This document shows, piece by piece, positions 11,338 to 22,859 of a stretch of 64,000 nucleotides of DNA (the stretch's first letter is position 1; the number at the start of each line of letters is the position of its first letter). Origin of the DNA: Hofstenia miamia (lineage: Eukaryota; Xenacoelomorpha; Acoela); assembly GCA_004352715.1 (NCBI GenBank), contig SCFE01000115.1:922830-986829 (forward strand). The letters run 5' to 3'. The notes below the pieces were generated by a model, which ran no database searches, was not told where the DNA came from, and was given only the letters and a program-made list of their open reading frames with translations. Position numbers and translations under genes: made by a program.

Positions 11338-12376
11338 ATCCCATCAATTTTAGTAGTCTCCTTCAAAATTCATTGATCGATCGAAAGAAAACCGCTCATC
11401 TAATTTAACTCGTGACAATCAATACCTAAATACGATTTATTGAACTAATTGAGCATGTAGCAATTATGAGGTAATAAATTTAAAGCGGTATAGTATCTTC
11501 CGGCCTGTTAGAGGGTAAATATTCTTCGGACATTCTGGCATAGAGTAATGAATAGATATATGAATATTGAATGGTTTTTCATATTTAGGGTTTGCTTAAA
11601 ATAAGCATATGACCAAATTTATTTGTCTGATATCGTATTCTAAGGGGTGGAGGGGTACTCCATGCAAAAAATATTGATACTAAAATATTTCAAAAAATAA
11701 TAGACATCATCATTATTTAATTAGTACTCGTTCATTAGGAAAAAAAATATTTTAGTTGAAATTTGTATAATATTAATTTAGTTATTCTTTGTTATTGATG
11801 AACTATAGTATTACACCCAGTTAAAATCTAAATGGAAATATCTCTGACAAGTTTCATAGGGCTTGGAAAACTGTTGATCATATTGGATCTTGTACTATTG
11901 AGCAGGGTGACATGCGTAAAAACCAGATGTGAAATTGAAAATTCAGATTAAATATAGGGTTGAAAATGTAAAACTAGTTTGGCTCAGGTTGGATTAGGTT
12001 TGGATTCAAGTTTAGTCCATTTTGTGATTCCAAGCCCCATATACCACCTCTGTCCAGAATCATGGTTATTGCTATACTGATCATGTATCTGTCTTTAATT
12101 ATGTTAAGTAACTATAGGACTTCTTAAAAACCAATTAATGAGTTCAATGTCTACAACTGGGGAAAATTTAACAATTTTGTGTATTTTTTCGTGGATTATT
12201 ATGAAAGAGCTCAATAAATCAATAAAAATTTTTTTAGCTCGAGGCTTGAGTAACAGAAAACCTCAGGTAACTCAGGCTCCGGTTTACTTAAGTATTATTT
12301 CAAAGTATGACAAAAACACCCAATCATTGTCAAATGTCCACAAGCAAGCTAGAATTTTATGTGAAATGCTAAACTT

Positions 12377-12828
12377 CAATTAATTATCAATCTATATAGT
12401 TGTTAAAATAGTTATTGAACATCTTATATGAAAATTATCGAGAGCTATATTTTGACTGCAATGTATTGCAATTTGCTCTAATATTGAGTTTGAAAACTTT
12501 GCATATTGTTTCTTAGTTTCATGTTCAGCGTAAAACATGGCAATTTTATTTTATTATTGTATGGCGTTATTTAGTAAATGTTAAATATTTTTTCTGAAGA
12601 TGAGGAGTTTCATTAAAACTGCTCAATGAAATGTGTTGTTACTGGAACAATTAATTATCAATCTATATAGTTGTTAAAATAGTTATTGAACATCTTATAT
12701 GAAAATTATCGAGAGCTATATTTTGACTGCAATGTATTGCAATTTGCTCTAATATTGAGTTTGAAAACTTTGCATATTGTTTCTTAGTTTCATGTTCAGC
12801 GTAAAACATGGCAATTTTATTTTATTAT
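12377..12828. repeat. 181-bp direct duplication (12377-12557 and 12648-12828)
   Basis: Both copies run from 'caattaattatcaatctata' to 'ggcaattttattttattat' with no mismatch seen. A 90 bp spacer that matches 10549-10610 and about 10867-10900 separates them. This is part of the same rearranged intronic area as 10130-12158. Confidence 0.9.
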
Positions 12829-13638
12829 GAGACTTTTAGAAAAGTGCAGTTCGCTCAGACAAGGTTGAGAAATGCTATTACTATACAACGGGCCTTTCAA
12901 GTTCTTACTTTTTGAAATGAGGGAGCTGCATTATTTTAGGTCTCTATTATTCAAAAACTAGACATTGAAGATCGAAAAATGTATATAAAAACATTTTAGT
13001 ATTTAATAATATAAATCTGACCTTGTTAGATTGGACGTGGAGAGTTCACACTCGCCAATGGTTTCAATCATCCTCGTGTAGGAGCAGATGCTGTTTTTAA
13101 TTAATCTCTTCCACCTTTATCGCTTATAATCACGCTTCAAGGATTTCTTTAATCAATACGACCAATGCAAACGTTCGTTTATTGTTCCGTCCTCCGCACT
13201 ATATTTTCATTGCCAATAAAAATGCACATCACTTGTTTGTATTAATTTTTGCCAGTATTGTGCAACACTTGTTTATAGGATGTGCTTGCTTGTGGTAATT
13301 GTTTTTGACATGAAGAAATTGTTTTAAAACACACATGTATATTCTAAGTGTGTTGATTTAAAAATTGTGAAATTAAATGATAAAATTGGAAATTCATCGA
13401 TGTTGTAACTAACTTGACATAATTTTGACATTTTTGTGTGACCGCAAATAAGCGCATGATTGACCTCTGCATTCCCCAATAATTTTAATTTTGAGAACCG
13501 CGCATAAGATGTGAGTTTACTATTTATGTTAGCATTATACTCAATAACATGTTTTTTTATAATTGTCGAAATAAATTCATGATTGTAACTTCTTTTATCA
13601 TTATATAATTTGAAAAAATATTAATTTATATTTTTTAG

Positions 13639-13824
13639 CTATTCGATTTGAACAGCGATCAAATGCTGTATAAGTTTCCCAATGAGCATCGGAGAGAATC
13701 TCTATTCAGAACTGGACCGCAAGGAGTCCTGCAGCTTCGTTTTCTGACGACAGCTCGTTTGCTCTCATGCGGGTCGGACGGCTCGGTGAAAATCAGAGAC
13801 CTCTCAAACGTTCACATTCCATGA
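13639..13824 (+). CDS. DMXL2: DMXL / Rabconnectin-3 alpha, terminal exon and stop
   Basis: Last exon, after acceptor ATTTTTTAG, joined in phase 0 to the exon ending at 2261. It encodes LFDLNSDQMLYKFPNEHRR, then SLFRTGPQGVLQLRF, RLLSCGSDGSVKIRDL and a short tail ending in NVHIP before TGA at 13822-13824. Vertebrate DMXL proteins end the same way: F-NEH-xxSIFRNxGxGVxQL, then LFSCGADGTLKxRxL and a short tail. Codon use is noticeably more GC-rich than the surrounding intron. I found no clear AATAAA directly after the stop. Confidence 0.92.
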   Translation, partial: LFDLNSDQMLYKFPNEHRRESLFRTGPQGVLQLRFLTTARLLSCGSDGSVKIRDLSNVHIP

Positions 13825-14824
13825 AATTCTACTATAAATCCAATTGAAGCCACATAATCTGATTGAACCCAGCCAATTGATACATAGTACTGCTCTGAGA
13901 ACTGTCTTGTAATGTTTAAATTTATTCAATGTTCAATATTCTATGCAGTTTAGATAGAATGAGAAATGCCGAATATGATATAGTAATTTATAGTGAAAGC
14001 CATCTATTTGTATATTTATTTATTACTGTAAATATCAATTCAATTCAATTTGTCAATTCAGTCACAATTTCTCTATGCAACTAATCTAGCTTCTGATTTT
14101 CAGTCATCATCAGAGCGATGATGTTGTTGTCTCTTTCATATCAACAATATTCATACTGTATAAAAATTAAAACGATGCCGGAAATGTAATCGACGGCATC
14201 CGCAAAATGGTGAGGATGCCATTTGCCAATTGTGCAACGAACATTATAAGGCTTTTATTCTACATGTACGTGTTTTGCTTTAAGTACTTTCTCAAACCTT
14301 GCAGAATTTCGCAAATATGGAAATGCTACATGAAGAAACCGCGCAAACACGTATGTGTGGAACATCAGCCTATTGATGGATATTTTGGAAGTCAGTGATG
14401 TCCCTTTAAATATTTTTTACAGGAAAATATATATTTAAAAGAAAGGATAAAAATTTAAAGGATCCTTTTAAAGGATTACACTATTTAGAAAGGATTACAA
14501 ACTATATATTGTATAACATGGCAATTACAATTTACATATTCAATAGCTCAAATATTGCAATCAAAGCTTGAGGTTTTCTTTTATAATCTATTACGTTGGT
14601 TTTGTGTAAAGATTATACACTAAAATACATAAAATTTATGGAATTCACCAAGTGAACAATATGAGGTGGGATTCTGTCAAGTGTTAGTTGAAAAAATAAT
14701 GAAGAAATACTGATAATGATGAGGATCGTTCGGTTGCAATGGATTATGCAAAAACTTAACACAAAAAGATCACTTTTATTACTTCTGACATAATGTGGAT
14801 GAAATTGCACTTATTAATGTAGTA
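13825..14824 (+). other. DMXL 3' flank / possible 3' UTR
   Basis: AT-rich sequence after the DMXL stop. The only coding-like patch is 14177-14370, which reads RCRKCNRRHPQNG, then ICQLCNEHYK in plus frame: CxxC pairs as in zinc-binding domains. A potential 40-nt intron (GTACGT...TTGCAG, about 14264-14305) follows, and then a second short open stretch. An upstream in-frame stop and no acceptor make this doubtful. I see nothing else. Confidence 0.3.
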
Positions 14825-16100
14825 AAATGCTATATGAGTTGGGCATGTTAGTAGAGAATTTTTTTAAAAAGTAACCACAGCAGCATCATTTTGTTACTAC
14901 CCCGGAATACAAAAATCATCGCGTTATATCGCAGTGACTAAGGTTGCCGCACTTACCGCAAAGTCCTTATTTATAAGGTTAGCTACTTAAAAGTTAGTTT
15001 TACTGTTAGGCAATTTTCTCATCGAAATTACAAATTTTATTATTAATAGAAAACTTCAACTATGTGATTACAGATATTTCGAATTATAAATATTTTATTA
15101 TAATATTAATAGATTTCTTCATTTTTGATCGCCTAATTAGATGTGCACTAATGCTAAAATGAAATTAAAAACAATAAATTGATATATAACAATGCTTTTA
15201 AAACACTTAGTATTCGTTTTTGACTTACTAAATTCAAATTAGCATTACTATTATAAAACAATTTACATTAATTAGAAATTAAGTTTGATCAATAGCAATT
15301 TGGATTAGTTATGTGGTACCGATTCGGTGCTATCGAACCGTTCAAAATTTTGGATTATGGATTTAAGAATATTCTAAAAAATTATAGCAAAAATCACAAA
15401 GCTGATAGAAATTTCTGTAGGAACAAATGTAATGAAAATCTAAAGAAATACAAAATACAGAAGTATTACATCCGAATTTAATCTTTGAAAACGTCTTTCA
15501 AAGAAATGAAGACATGCTTTTAAAAATGGAAATATATAAACAAGTTTTTGAAACCGCATTCCAATGCAACAAAATGCTTTATTGGCAAAATTTTTTTTAT
15601 ACAATAATACAATAAAACATTTCAAATATTTATATAACTTCAATGTGCACTGCTTATCCGCACGTCCCAAAGACCTTTTGGTTTTTTCATAGTTTTTTAA
15701 ATCTTTGAGTATTTGGCGCTGATCTTTTGTCTAAATCGAGATTGCTCAATTGTACATTTGAAAAGGATTTTGCTAAGTAAACTGATTCTATCGGATTAAC
15801 AATCGACACTTGCTTATTTCTCACATTATATTTAATATTAATCGTTGGTTTTTGTGTCTAATTAGTTTATATAATTTACAAAGTGAAAGGTAATGGTTGT
15901 TATAAGTCGGTGATAAAATATTACATCATGATATTAAGCAGTGCACTGGTTCGTGTTTCTCAAAAAATGTCCTCATGGTCCAATTAAATGTTTTTGAGTG
16001 CTTATATTTCTCTTTTTTGGAAAACGGCATAGTTGTATGAGTTCATTACCAAGTTGCTGACTAGATCTTTAGACTGGCATATTTTCTCGGGAAAAAATTT
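14825..16100. repeat. Segmental duplication, copy 1 (partner at 38291-39514)
   Basis: The sequence from 'aaatgctatatgagttgggc' onward matches 38291 onward almost base for base for more than 1.2 kb, and then continues into the PLE copies on both sides. The partner has an N at 39178 with about 80 bp missing, and differs by an insertion near 39436. The shared stretch extends well beyond the PLE ends, so this is duplicated host DNA rather than two independent insertions. I see no gene in it. Confidence 0.9.
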
Positions 16101-16560
16101 TTAAAAAAACATTCAGATATATTTCTACTTACAAAGTCATCGTCAGTTTTTTTACAAATTATTCTCTCTACTAGATTTACAATTATAATTCTCTAAATTT
16201 TAAAAAGTGGCAATTTGATTTTTAAATGTAGTCTTCCTTTGTGTTCAAACTTGGTTGCAAGGATTTTATAAAAATACTCTCAATAATTTTTAGATTACTT
16301 GATCTTGATGTCTGATGTAATATTTTTGTTTCAAAATTTAGTCCGCATTTAATTAGATGATAAGATATACTAGAATTGGTCTCATCTTCTTTAATTCTTG
16401 ATAGTTGCCTACTAGAAAAACCAATATAATCTTCACCACAGGTGCATTTTATTTGATTAATTATATTAGACTTATTGGTTTCTTCAGTTGCAGATTTTAA
16501 TTTCAATTTCGTTCTTAGTTTATGATTGTTATATATAAATCTAACGTTGTCTTAAATTAT
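16101..16560 (-). mobile_element. Penelope-like element, 3' part with GIY-YIG endonuclease (degenerate)
   Basis: Minus-strand ORF 16222-16506 contains KSNIINQIKCTCGEDYIGFS, then SRQLSRIKEDET and a Leu/Ile-rich C-terminus ending SLQPSLNTKEDYI. The C-x-C-xxx-YIG followed by RxLxxR is the GIY-YIG endonuclease signature that ends Penelope-like reverse transcriptases. The usual Arg-Arg after QLS is missing one residue compared with 21448-21765. The RT domain is absent, so this copy is dead. The terminus (16116-16146) carries a hammerhead-like core. Confidence 0.85.
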
Positions 16561-16805
16561 TGATATTTTTCTGAGTTTTTTATCATGTTTTCAGTGTGGA
16601 GTCCTCTATATTCGATCTTAAAACAAGGTTCAAAATTAGTTTGATTGTTTTTTGATCTTTTGTTCATAATTACAATGTCTTCCAGTGATTTCCTAATATA
16701 TCGATATATGAAATTATTTGGATATTCATTCTTCTTTAATTCTATCTTAAGTTTTCCTATTTTTAATAGTTGAGTTGTTTATTGATAATCCCAAGATATT
16801 TGATT

Positions 16806-17336
16806 TCATTTGTCTGATTTACTTATTTATTCCAATTTTTAAATTACTTGATCTTGATGTCTGATGTAATATTTTTGTTTCAAAATTTAGTCCGCATTTA
16901 ATTAGATGATAAGATATACTAGAATTGGTCTCATCTTCTTTAATTCTTGATAGTTGCCTACTAGAAAAACCAATATAATCTTCACCACAGGTGCATTTTA
17001 TTTGATTAATTATATTAGACTTATTGTTTTCTTCAGTTGCAGATTTTAATTTCAATTTCGTTCTTAGTTTATCATTGCTGTATATAAATCAAACTTTTTC
17101 TTTAATTATTGATAGTTTTCTGAGTTCTTTGATCATGTTTTCAGTGTGGAGTCCTCTATATTTGATCTTAAAACAATGTCTTCCAGTGATTTCCTAATAT
17201 ATCGATCTGTGAAATTATTTGGATATTCATCTTTAATTCTATCTTAAGTTTTCCTATTTTTAATAGTTGAGTTGTTTATTGATAATCCCAAGATATTTGA
17301 TTTCATTTGTCTGATTTACTTATTTATTCTGCACTA
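16806..17336 (-). mobile_element. Second, tandem PLE 3' fragment
   Basis: The ORF at 16819-17055 repeats the GIY-YIG block of 16222-16506. The upstream linker also repeats: 'tcctatttttaatagttgag' occurs at both about 16755 and 17250. The unit 16295-16812 is thus tandemly duplicated as about 16843-17330. On the minus strand each unit starts with a short LINE-derived stretch fused to PLE sequence (IKYLGI-xNKQLN then GKLKIELK), so a chimeric junction has been copied. Confidence 0.75.
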
Positions 17337-18430
17337 TTAGATTTAAAGGTTTACTTTCAAATTCTTTTTCTTTTCGACAAAAAATAATGAACTATGTTTT
17401 AGCTACATTTATATTTAGTCTGTGTGAATTGTAATATTCTATGATTTCTTCTATATCCACAGACAGTTCATCTATTGATTTGTTCGGGTTCTTATTGAAA
17501 TTTACAATGTAGGTGGCATCTGCGTATTGATAAATTTTACTATATTTAGAACACGATGCAAACTATTTTTATATATTGTAAATAGCAACGAGCCCATAAT
17601 TGATCCTTGGGGTACACCTCTTATGGGTTTTTTGTATGGAAAATATTTACCATTGGCCCTTACTTATTGCAACCGTTCTGTTAGGAAAGTTTTTATTAAA
17701 CTACAGCTGTTATTGTTTAAACCAGAGTGAGAAAGTTTATTGGAAAGAATTTGAAAATCTAAGCTATCGAATGCCTTGCTTAGATCAAGCAAGGCAACTG
17801 ATACACAGTGATTATTATACAAGTTTGATCGAATTGCCTTGGTGAATTTTAATAGCGTATCTACAGTTGATACTCCCTTCCTAAATCCAAATTGGCTCTT
17901 TCAAATAATATTATGGGTATCAAGATATTCGATGACTTGATTACGTAGGAGTCGTTGAAAAATTTTTAAGAATGGATTTGTCAGAGATATTTGTCTGTAA
18001 TTACTTCCTATTAAAGGATCTTCTTTCTTGAAAATTGGAATTATATCCACTTTTTTAATGCATTTAAAAATGTCGATGTTTCGATTGCCAAATTGTATAT
18101 ATTAAGCAGATACTCGATGAATTCAGGATTTAGTTGCTTGATGAGAAAAACCGAAATTTTTGATGATCCGATGGATTTGTGTACATCTAGTTTTTTAATT
18201 ACTTTATACAATTATTGACGGGTGATATAACGAAACGTGAAACTATATGAAGAAACTTCTTTGTTGTAAAATGGTATTGAAGCTCCAAAATGCTTTCCTA
18301 AATCTATGAAAATATCATTCAGATGGGTAGCTATATCATGGTTTTCCGTTAATTTAGAACTATTTGCTGATCTTATACATGGAATGTGGCCTGTTACTGA
18401 TTATTTTCCTAACATTATATTTAAAAATCG
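17337..18430 (-). pseudogene. LINE reverse transcriptase fragment, broken
   Basis: Read on the minus strand, the pieces follow LINE RT order. ENHDIATHLNDIFIDLGKHF and KVIKKLDVHKSIGSSKIS lie at about 18360-18060. IIPIFKKEDPLIGSNYRQIS, FGFRKGVSTVDTLLKF, VALLDLSKAFDSLDFQIL (RT motif A) and RGVPQGSIMGSLLF (motif B) follow down to about 17600. Then come YADATYIVN (motif C, expected YADDT) and IKYLGI. There are stop codons and at least one frameshift (near 18060), and motif C has lost its second Asp. The type is Jockey/CR1-like by motif pattern. Confidence 0.85.
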
Positions 18431-18439
18431 TCATTTATC

Positions 18440-19190
18440 TCTACTAGTTTGTAATTTTAACGAAAACATTCAAATATATTTCGACTTACCAAGTCATTGT
18501 CAGTTTTACAAATAATTCCTTCTAAATTTACTTGATTTTATAGCAATATTTTATTTCACTAAATCTTCATTATTGGTAACAATAGTTTATGTATATAAAC
18601 TTCTTTCGTATTTAGACTTGGTTGAAATGATCTTATTAGAAAGCTTTCAGTGATTTTAAGATATTTTGCATCGGTATTCTTTAAAATTTTTACATCATAA
18701 CTTACTCCACAATTTTTAGGTGTTTTGAAATGGTTGAATTAGTTTCATGTTGTTTTGTTCTTCTGCTCAGTTGCCGACCACAATATCCGATATAATCCTC
18801 ATCACAGATGCATTGAATCTTATAAATTACATTAGATTTATCGGAAATGCTAGTTGTTGATTTAAGATCAAGCTTTGCATTAAGTTTGTGCATCTTGTAA
18901 ACAAATCTTACTTTTTCTTTAATTAATACGATCTTTCTCATTTGATGTATTAGATTTGTCGTATGCATTCCTCGATAGTGAATTTTAAATACATGTTCAA
19001 AGTTTTGTGAATACTTTATTTCTTTGTCATTCGTGACTATTTCTGAAATTGCTTCTTTGATATATTTATCAATAACATTGTTTGGATATTCATTTTTTCT
19101 TAAGTCTGCCTTCAATTTGATAATTTCTTGATGTATGAATGTTCTTCTGGATACAATAGAAAATTGAAGACAACTCAAATAGAAATGAAA
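18440..19190 (-). mobile_element. Penelope-like element, second subfamily, 3' part
   Basis: Minus-strand ORF 18702-19178 (158 residues). Its first part matches the PLE linker (LRKNEYPNNVIDKYIKEAIS, then VFKIHYRGMHTTNL). Then comes KSNVIYKIQCICDEDYIGYC with GRQLSRRTKQHE, an intact GIY-YIG start with the RR pair and His retained. It is diverged from the copies at 16222 and 21448, hence a different subfamily. The RT catalytic domain is absent. The end at 18473-18503 has a hammerhead-like core. Confidence 0.85.
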
Positions 19191-19365
19191 GTGCTTACAT
19201 TATCTCTAGGTCTTGCAAAAGCATTCAATTCAATTGATCATTGAATATTGATTAAAAAATTTATAGATACAATTTCGATCTTATTTCATTTTCACTTTCT
19301 GATTATATAAAAAATTAGAGTATTTCTTATCATAACATACAAAAACTAATATATAACATAGACTC

Positions 19366-19850
19366 CTAAATTAAAATTGAATTTGCAATATTGTACATGA
19401 CCATTGTGGCGACATAACCTTGAGTAGTATCTTCCTTAGAGAAAATAACTTTTTTTTCAATTGAAAGTCTGGCTGGGATACCGTAAGCATTTTGTAGGAA
19501 GTGTGTACATGATGGACACAAATAATTAACATTATGTAGAACCTGCTTTCGGCTTAACCTGTTGAAGGTAATCCACAATCAAAACTGCTTCGCAGCTATC
19601 TCTTTCGCAAATATCTTTCATTGCGGAAATACCTGCTTCGATGCCAGTCGAGTGGCTTATGTTGCTGTCTACATATTCAAAAATTGCATGATATATATAT
19701 ATCCAGAGGAGTCGAGTTATATGAGGTGAGAGTGTTGGACTTAGAGTTCTGCAGGGCCCTCTTATTCCACGAGCCTGAGACCTGTAATCAAAAACTGTAA
19801 ACAAAAATGACGGATCTTTCACCACGGATTTCAGAATGTTTCTCATAATA
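19366..19850 (-). pseudogene. Non-LTR reverse transcriptase fragment with frameshift
   Basis: Two overlapping minus-strand frames join across a frameshift near 19560. The upstream frame ends STGIEAGISAMKDICERDSC then EAVLIVDY. The downstream frame carries FNRLSRKQVLHNVNYLCPSC, then AYGIPARLSI and EDTTQGYVATMVMYNIANS. The order (LIVDxxxAFN-LNRxxxLHN, CP, ARL, TTQGDPxAMxMYA) is that of RTs from a family common in aquatic invertebrate genomes. The Asp of QGDP is lost here (QGYV), so the fragment is inactive. Confidence 0.65.
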
Positions 19851-20742
19851 TTTGCTAATTTTGGTCAAAATGGAAGTTAAGCTGTGGGACCAATGGGATT
19901 AATAGACCATACAATTTCATGGGATGGGAATAGGACCGAATACAATATGACTAGATGGCCTTAAGACAAAGAAAACCCTCCCCTAATTTTCTAGAAGTTG
20001 ATAGGATTTTTGAAGTTATTTCTGTGGCTTGTGCATGCAAATGACACAATTCTGTGTAAACTTTTTGCAATGATATGGGAAATTGAATACACTATTTAGA
20101 AAAAATAAGTGCTACTTGGGAACTAGTAATTTTAAATTTTCTAAACATGATAAATACAGTTGCCATGCACCAATTTTTTGGTGCACGAAGGCCTTATGTA
20201 TGAATGCGCTTGTATAACAAATAATCCTAGCATAGGTATACAATGAATTAGTGACAACATTTTAGTTTTTGTAGCATATTACCAATTGATTGTCTAGTCA
20301 GTGGGCAAGCAAGCAAACGTCGGAGGTAGGCAAAATTTCTACTATAAAACTAGATGCTATTATTTTTTCACGCTCTTTGCTGGGAATTTGACATTTTTAA
20401 TCCATTTAAGATTGGAATTAGAAAGCAAAACAAACTAGAAAAGTGAAAAATTTTGCAAACGTCATTCTCTTTCTGTAAGTCAGAATCAGTTTTAACGCAG
20501 AAAGTTACATCGTTACATCAATACAGGAAAGATCATATACATTTTCTAAGACCTCAGCAAAATTATTGAAATCGCTTTCCCGTGAGCGTCTTCATGTTTC
20601 CATTCACTGACAAAATATGTCGCATTCGGTATTCCCCTGACAAATATCAAAATGTGTAGCAACATTAGCATGGCGTCACAGAATCAGCACAAACACACCT
20701 TAATGTGTCATATGAATCATTATTGTCAAGAAATCAAAATAG
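19851..20742. other. Intergenic, nothing recognised
   Basis: AT-rich spacer between an RT fragment and a PLE. There is one short palindrome (GCACCAATTTTTTGGTGC at about 20167-20184). I see no coding or element ends. Confidence 0.6.
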
Positions 20743-21870
20743 CCTTAATAAGAACATGCAGATATATTTCAAATTACAAAGTCATCGTCAGCTTCACAAA
20801 TTATTCCCTCTAAATTTACTAGATTTTACAATTTTTTAAATTTTAAAAAGTGGCAAATTTAACTTATAAATATAGTCTTCTTTTGTGATATATTTGCATT
20901 AGTAAAAGATGAAGAAACATCAGAAAACATACTTACAAAATTGAATTTAATTGACAAGAATATTCAGTTTACAAAGGAGATTGAAACTGAGAACAAATTT
21001 CATTTTTTGAATGTACAAATAATCACAAAAGATAACAAATTTGCAACTGGAATCTATTATAAACCGACAGACACAGGATTGTTATTGAACTACAACTCAA
21101 ATACGCCCTTAAATTACAAAATATCATTAATTAAAGGATGTATTCATCGAATATTTGACAATTGCAGCACATATAGAAAAATTAACCAAGAAATAGAAAA
21201 ACTTAAGATCGAATTAAAAAAGAATGAATATCCAAATAATTTCATAGATCGACATATTAAGAAATCATTAGAAAACTTTTTAATTAAGAACAAAAGATCA
21301 AAAAACAATCAAACTAATTATGAACATTGTTTTAAGATCGAATATAGAGGACTCCACACTGAAAACATGATAAAAAAACTCAGAAAAATATCAATAATTT
21401 AAGACAAATTTAGATTTATATATAACAATCATAAACTAAGAACGAATTTGCAATTAAGATCTACAACTGAAAAAACCAATAAGTCAAATATAATTTGTCA
21501 AATAAAATGCACCTGTGGTGAAGATTATATTCGTTTTTCTAGTAGGCAATTATCAAGAAGAATTAAAGAAGATGAGACCAATTCTAGTATATCTTATCAT
21601 CTAATTAAATGCGGACTAAATTTTGAAACAAAAATATTACATCAGACATCAAGATCAAGTAATTTAAAAATTATAGAGAGTATTTTTATAAAATCCTTGC
21701 AACCAAGTTTGACCACAAAAGAAGACTATATTTATAAATTAAACTTGGCACTTTTTAAAATTTAAAAAATTATAATTATAATTGTAAAATCTAATAAATT
21801 TAGAGGGAATAATTTGCAAAGCTGACGATGACTTTGTAAGTCGAAATATATCTGCATGTTCTTATTAAGG
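20743..21870 (+). mobile_element. Penelope-like element with inverted terminal repeats
   Basis: The best-preserved PLE copy. The left end 20743-20893 is an inverted copy of the right end 21722-21870; both read 'ccttaataagaacatgcag' inward from opposite strands. Between them an open stretch from about 20899 to 21402 encodes the C-terminal RT region (HFLNVQIITKDNKFATGIYY, then KPTDTGLLLNYNSNTPLNYK and FKIEYRGLHTENM). A stop follows, then 21448-21765 with KSNIICQIKCTCGEDYIRFS and SRQLSRRIKEDE (GIY-YIG; the catalytic-motif Gly is changed to Arg in YIR). The N-terminal RT with its catalytic Asps is missing. It is 5'-truncated and dead. Confidence 0.88.
21822..21852 (+). ncRNA. Hammerhead-ribozyme-like core in PLE terminal repeat
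   Basis: CTGACGA (21822-21828; consensus CUGANGA), one extra U, and a 5-bp hairpin GACTT-TGT-AAGTC (21830-21842). GAAA follows (21843-21846), then a tiny possible stem III ending in UC (21847-21852). PLEs are known to carry hammerhead motifs in their terminal repeats. Stem I is not convincing by eye, and the unpaired U before stem II is non-canonical. Related copies: 16116-16146, 18473-18503, 20761-20791 and 39522-39552, all minus strand. Confidence 0.5.
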
Positions 21871-22859
21871 TTAATTAAAGTCCTAAAAAACGACACATTA
21901 AATCAAAATTTGTTTTGCAATGTCACAAAATTTTTTAGTTTTGGGATTACTTATAAATTACTATCTATGAGCGTCTCACAATGTGTACATACATTGGAGG
22001 TTCATGCTGTTTTAGCACTGCATCCAAATGTATTGACTTTCGGAAAGGTGTTCAAGCTTCGAATACGCTTTGTTGAATTTATATTTTCTAGTATCAAAAG
22101 TGATAATATTCTTTTAATGCTTATGCAGGTCTATATGCATTCGGGTGTGAATTTTTTGAGTAAATGTACTTGATAGAAAATGTGTTGTTTTACTGTCATT
22201 TTGTAGTGCACACATACTTAAATAAATTGATATCATGATATTTTATTCCTTATCCTATAAATACAAAAACACTAGAAAAACATCTAATGCAGAAGAAAGA
22301 AATTCCTGATAATGTGTGTAAAAATAATTTTATGTGAAACTAGCCAGATTTTTTTTGAGTTCACAAAAATTTTTTGTTGAAATAAATTTGATTTCATTAA
22401 AAAATGAATCATCTGACCCCTCACTAGCACAAGAATTGGCAGCGAAACAACAGGAAGACATCGGAATACAATCGAAAGTAAATTTTGAAAACCTGGTGTT
22501 AGGAATCCTGGGATTACAAATCCGAACGTCAAATCAGGTTGCCCCTTATCACATCCATTCAAAAGTTCATCAAAATGTGTACTTGTTCTTAGCAAAATTT
22601 GTCTGAAAAATGTGCAGTTGCCAAGTTACTAGAAGAAGAAGAAGAAAAATCTATATTCAGAAATTATTTTAACAATAAATAGAAATACTGATAACAAATT
22701 CTGAAAGCGTCAAGAAAGTAATACAAAATTAAACAAAAAAAGAAAACAACGAATATTTACAAATAAAAAGTGGTTAACTTGGGCTATGACGATTGCTAGT
22801 TTCTATTAATAGAGTAATCAGAATTATAAAATTTATAACCTCGCCACTTCAGTTTTTTT
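21871..22859. other. Intergenic, weak coding-like patch only
   Basis: AT-rich spacer. On the plus strand 22397-22490 reads NESSDPSLAQELAAKQQEDI, followed by a possible GTAAAT donor. This could be an isolated exon but has no clear acceptor and no recognised family. Confidence 0.35.

Larger units (their letters stand above)
10130..12158. repeat. Duplicated flank block (about 10130-10549 and 11740-12158)
   Basis: The block containing 'ttagttgaaatttgtataat' through 'gttcaatgtctacaactgg' is present at 10130-10549 and again at 11740-12158; a truncated start also lies at 8306-8401. After 10549 the first copy continues 'tatggcgttatttag'; the second reaches that same sequence only at 12561. The copies therefore differ by an insertion of about 400 bp (12160-12557). 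The first copy instead carries a Tc1 remnant (10609-10867). Confidence 0.8.

Noticed and set aside
17527-17845. Plus-strand ORFs over the LINE fragment
   Set aside because: The minus strand reads RGVPQGSIMG and DLSKAFDSLD, so the plus-strand frames are shadows.
22334-22606. Isolated exon reading NESSDPSLAQELAAKQQEDI
   Set aside because: There is no acceptor upstream in frame and no family recognised; the composition alone is not enough.
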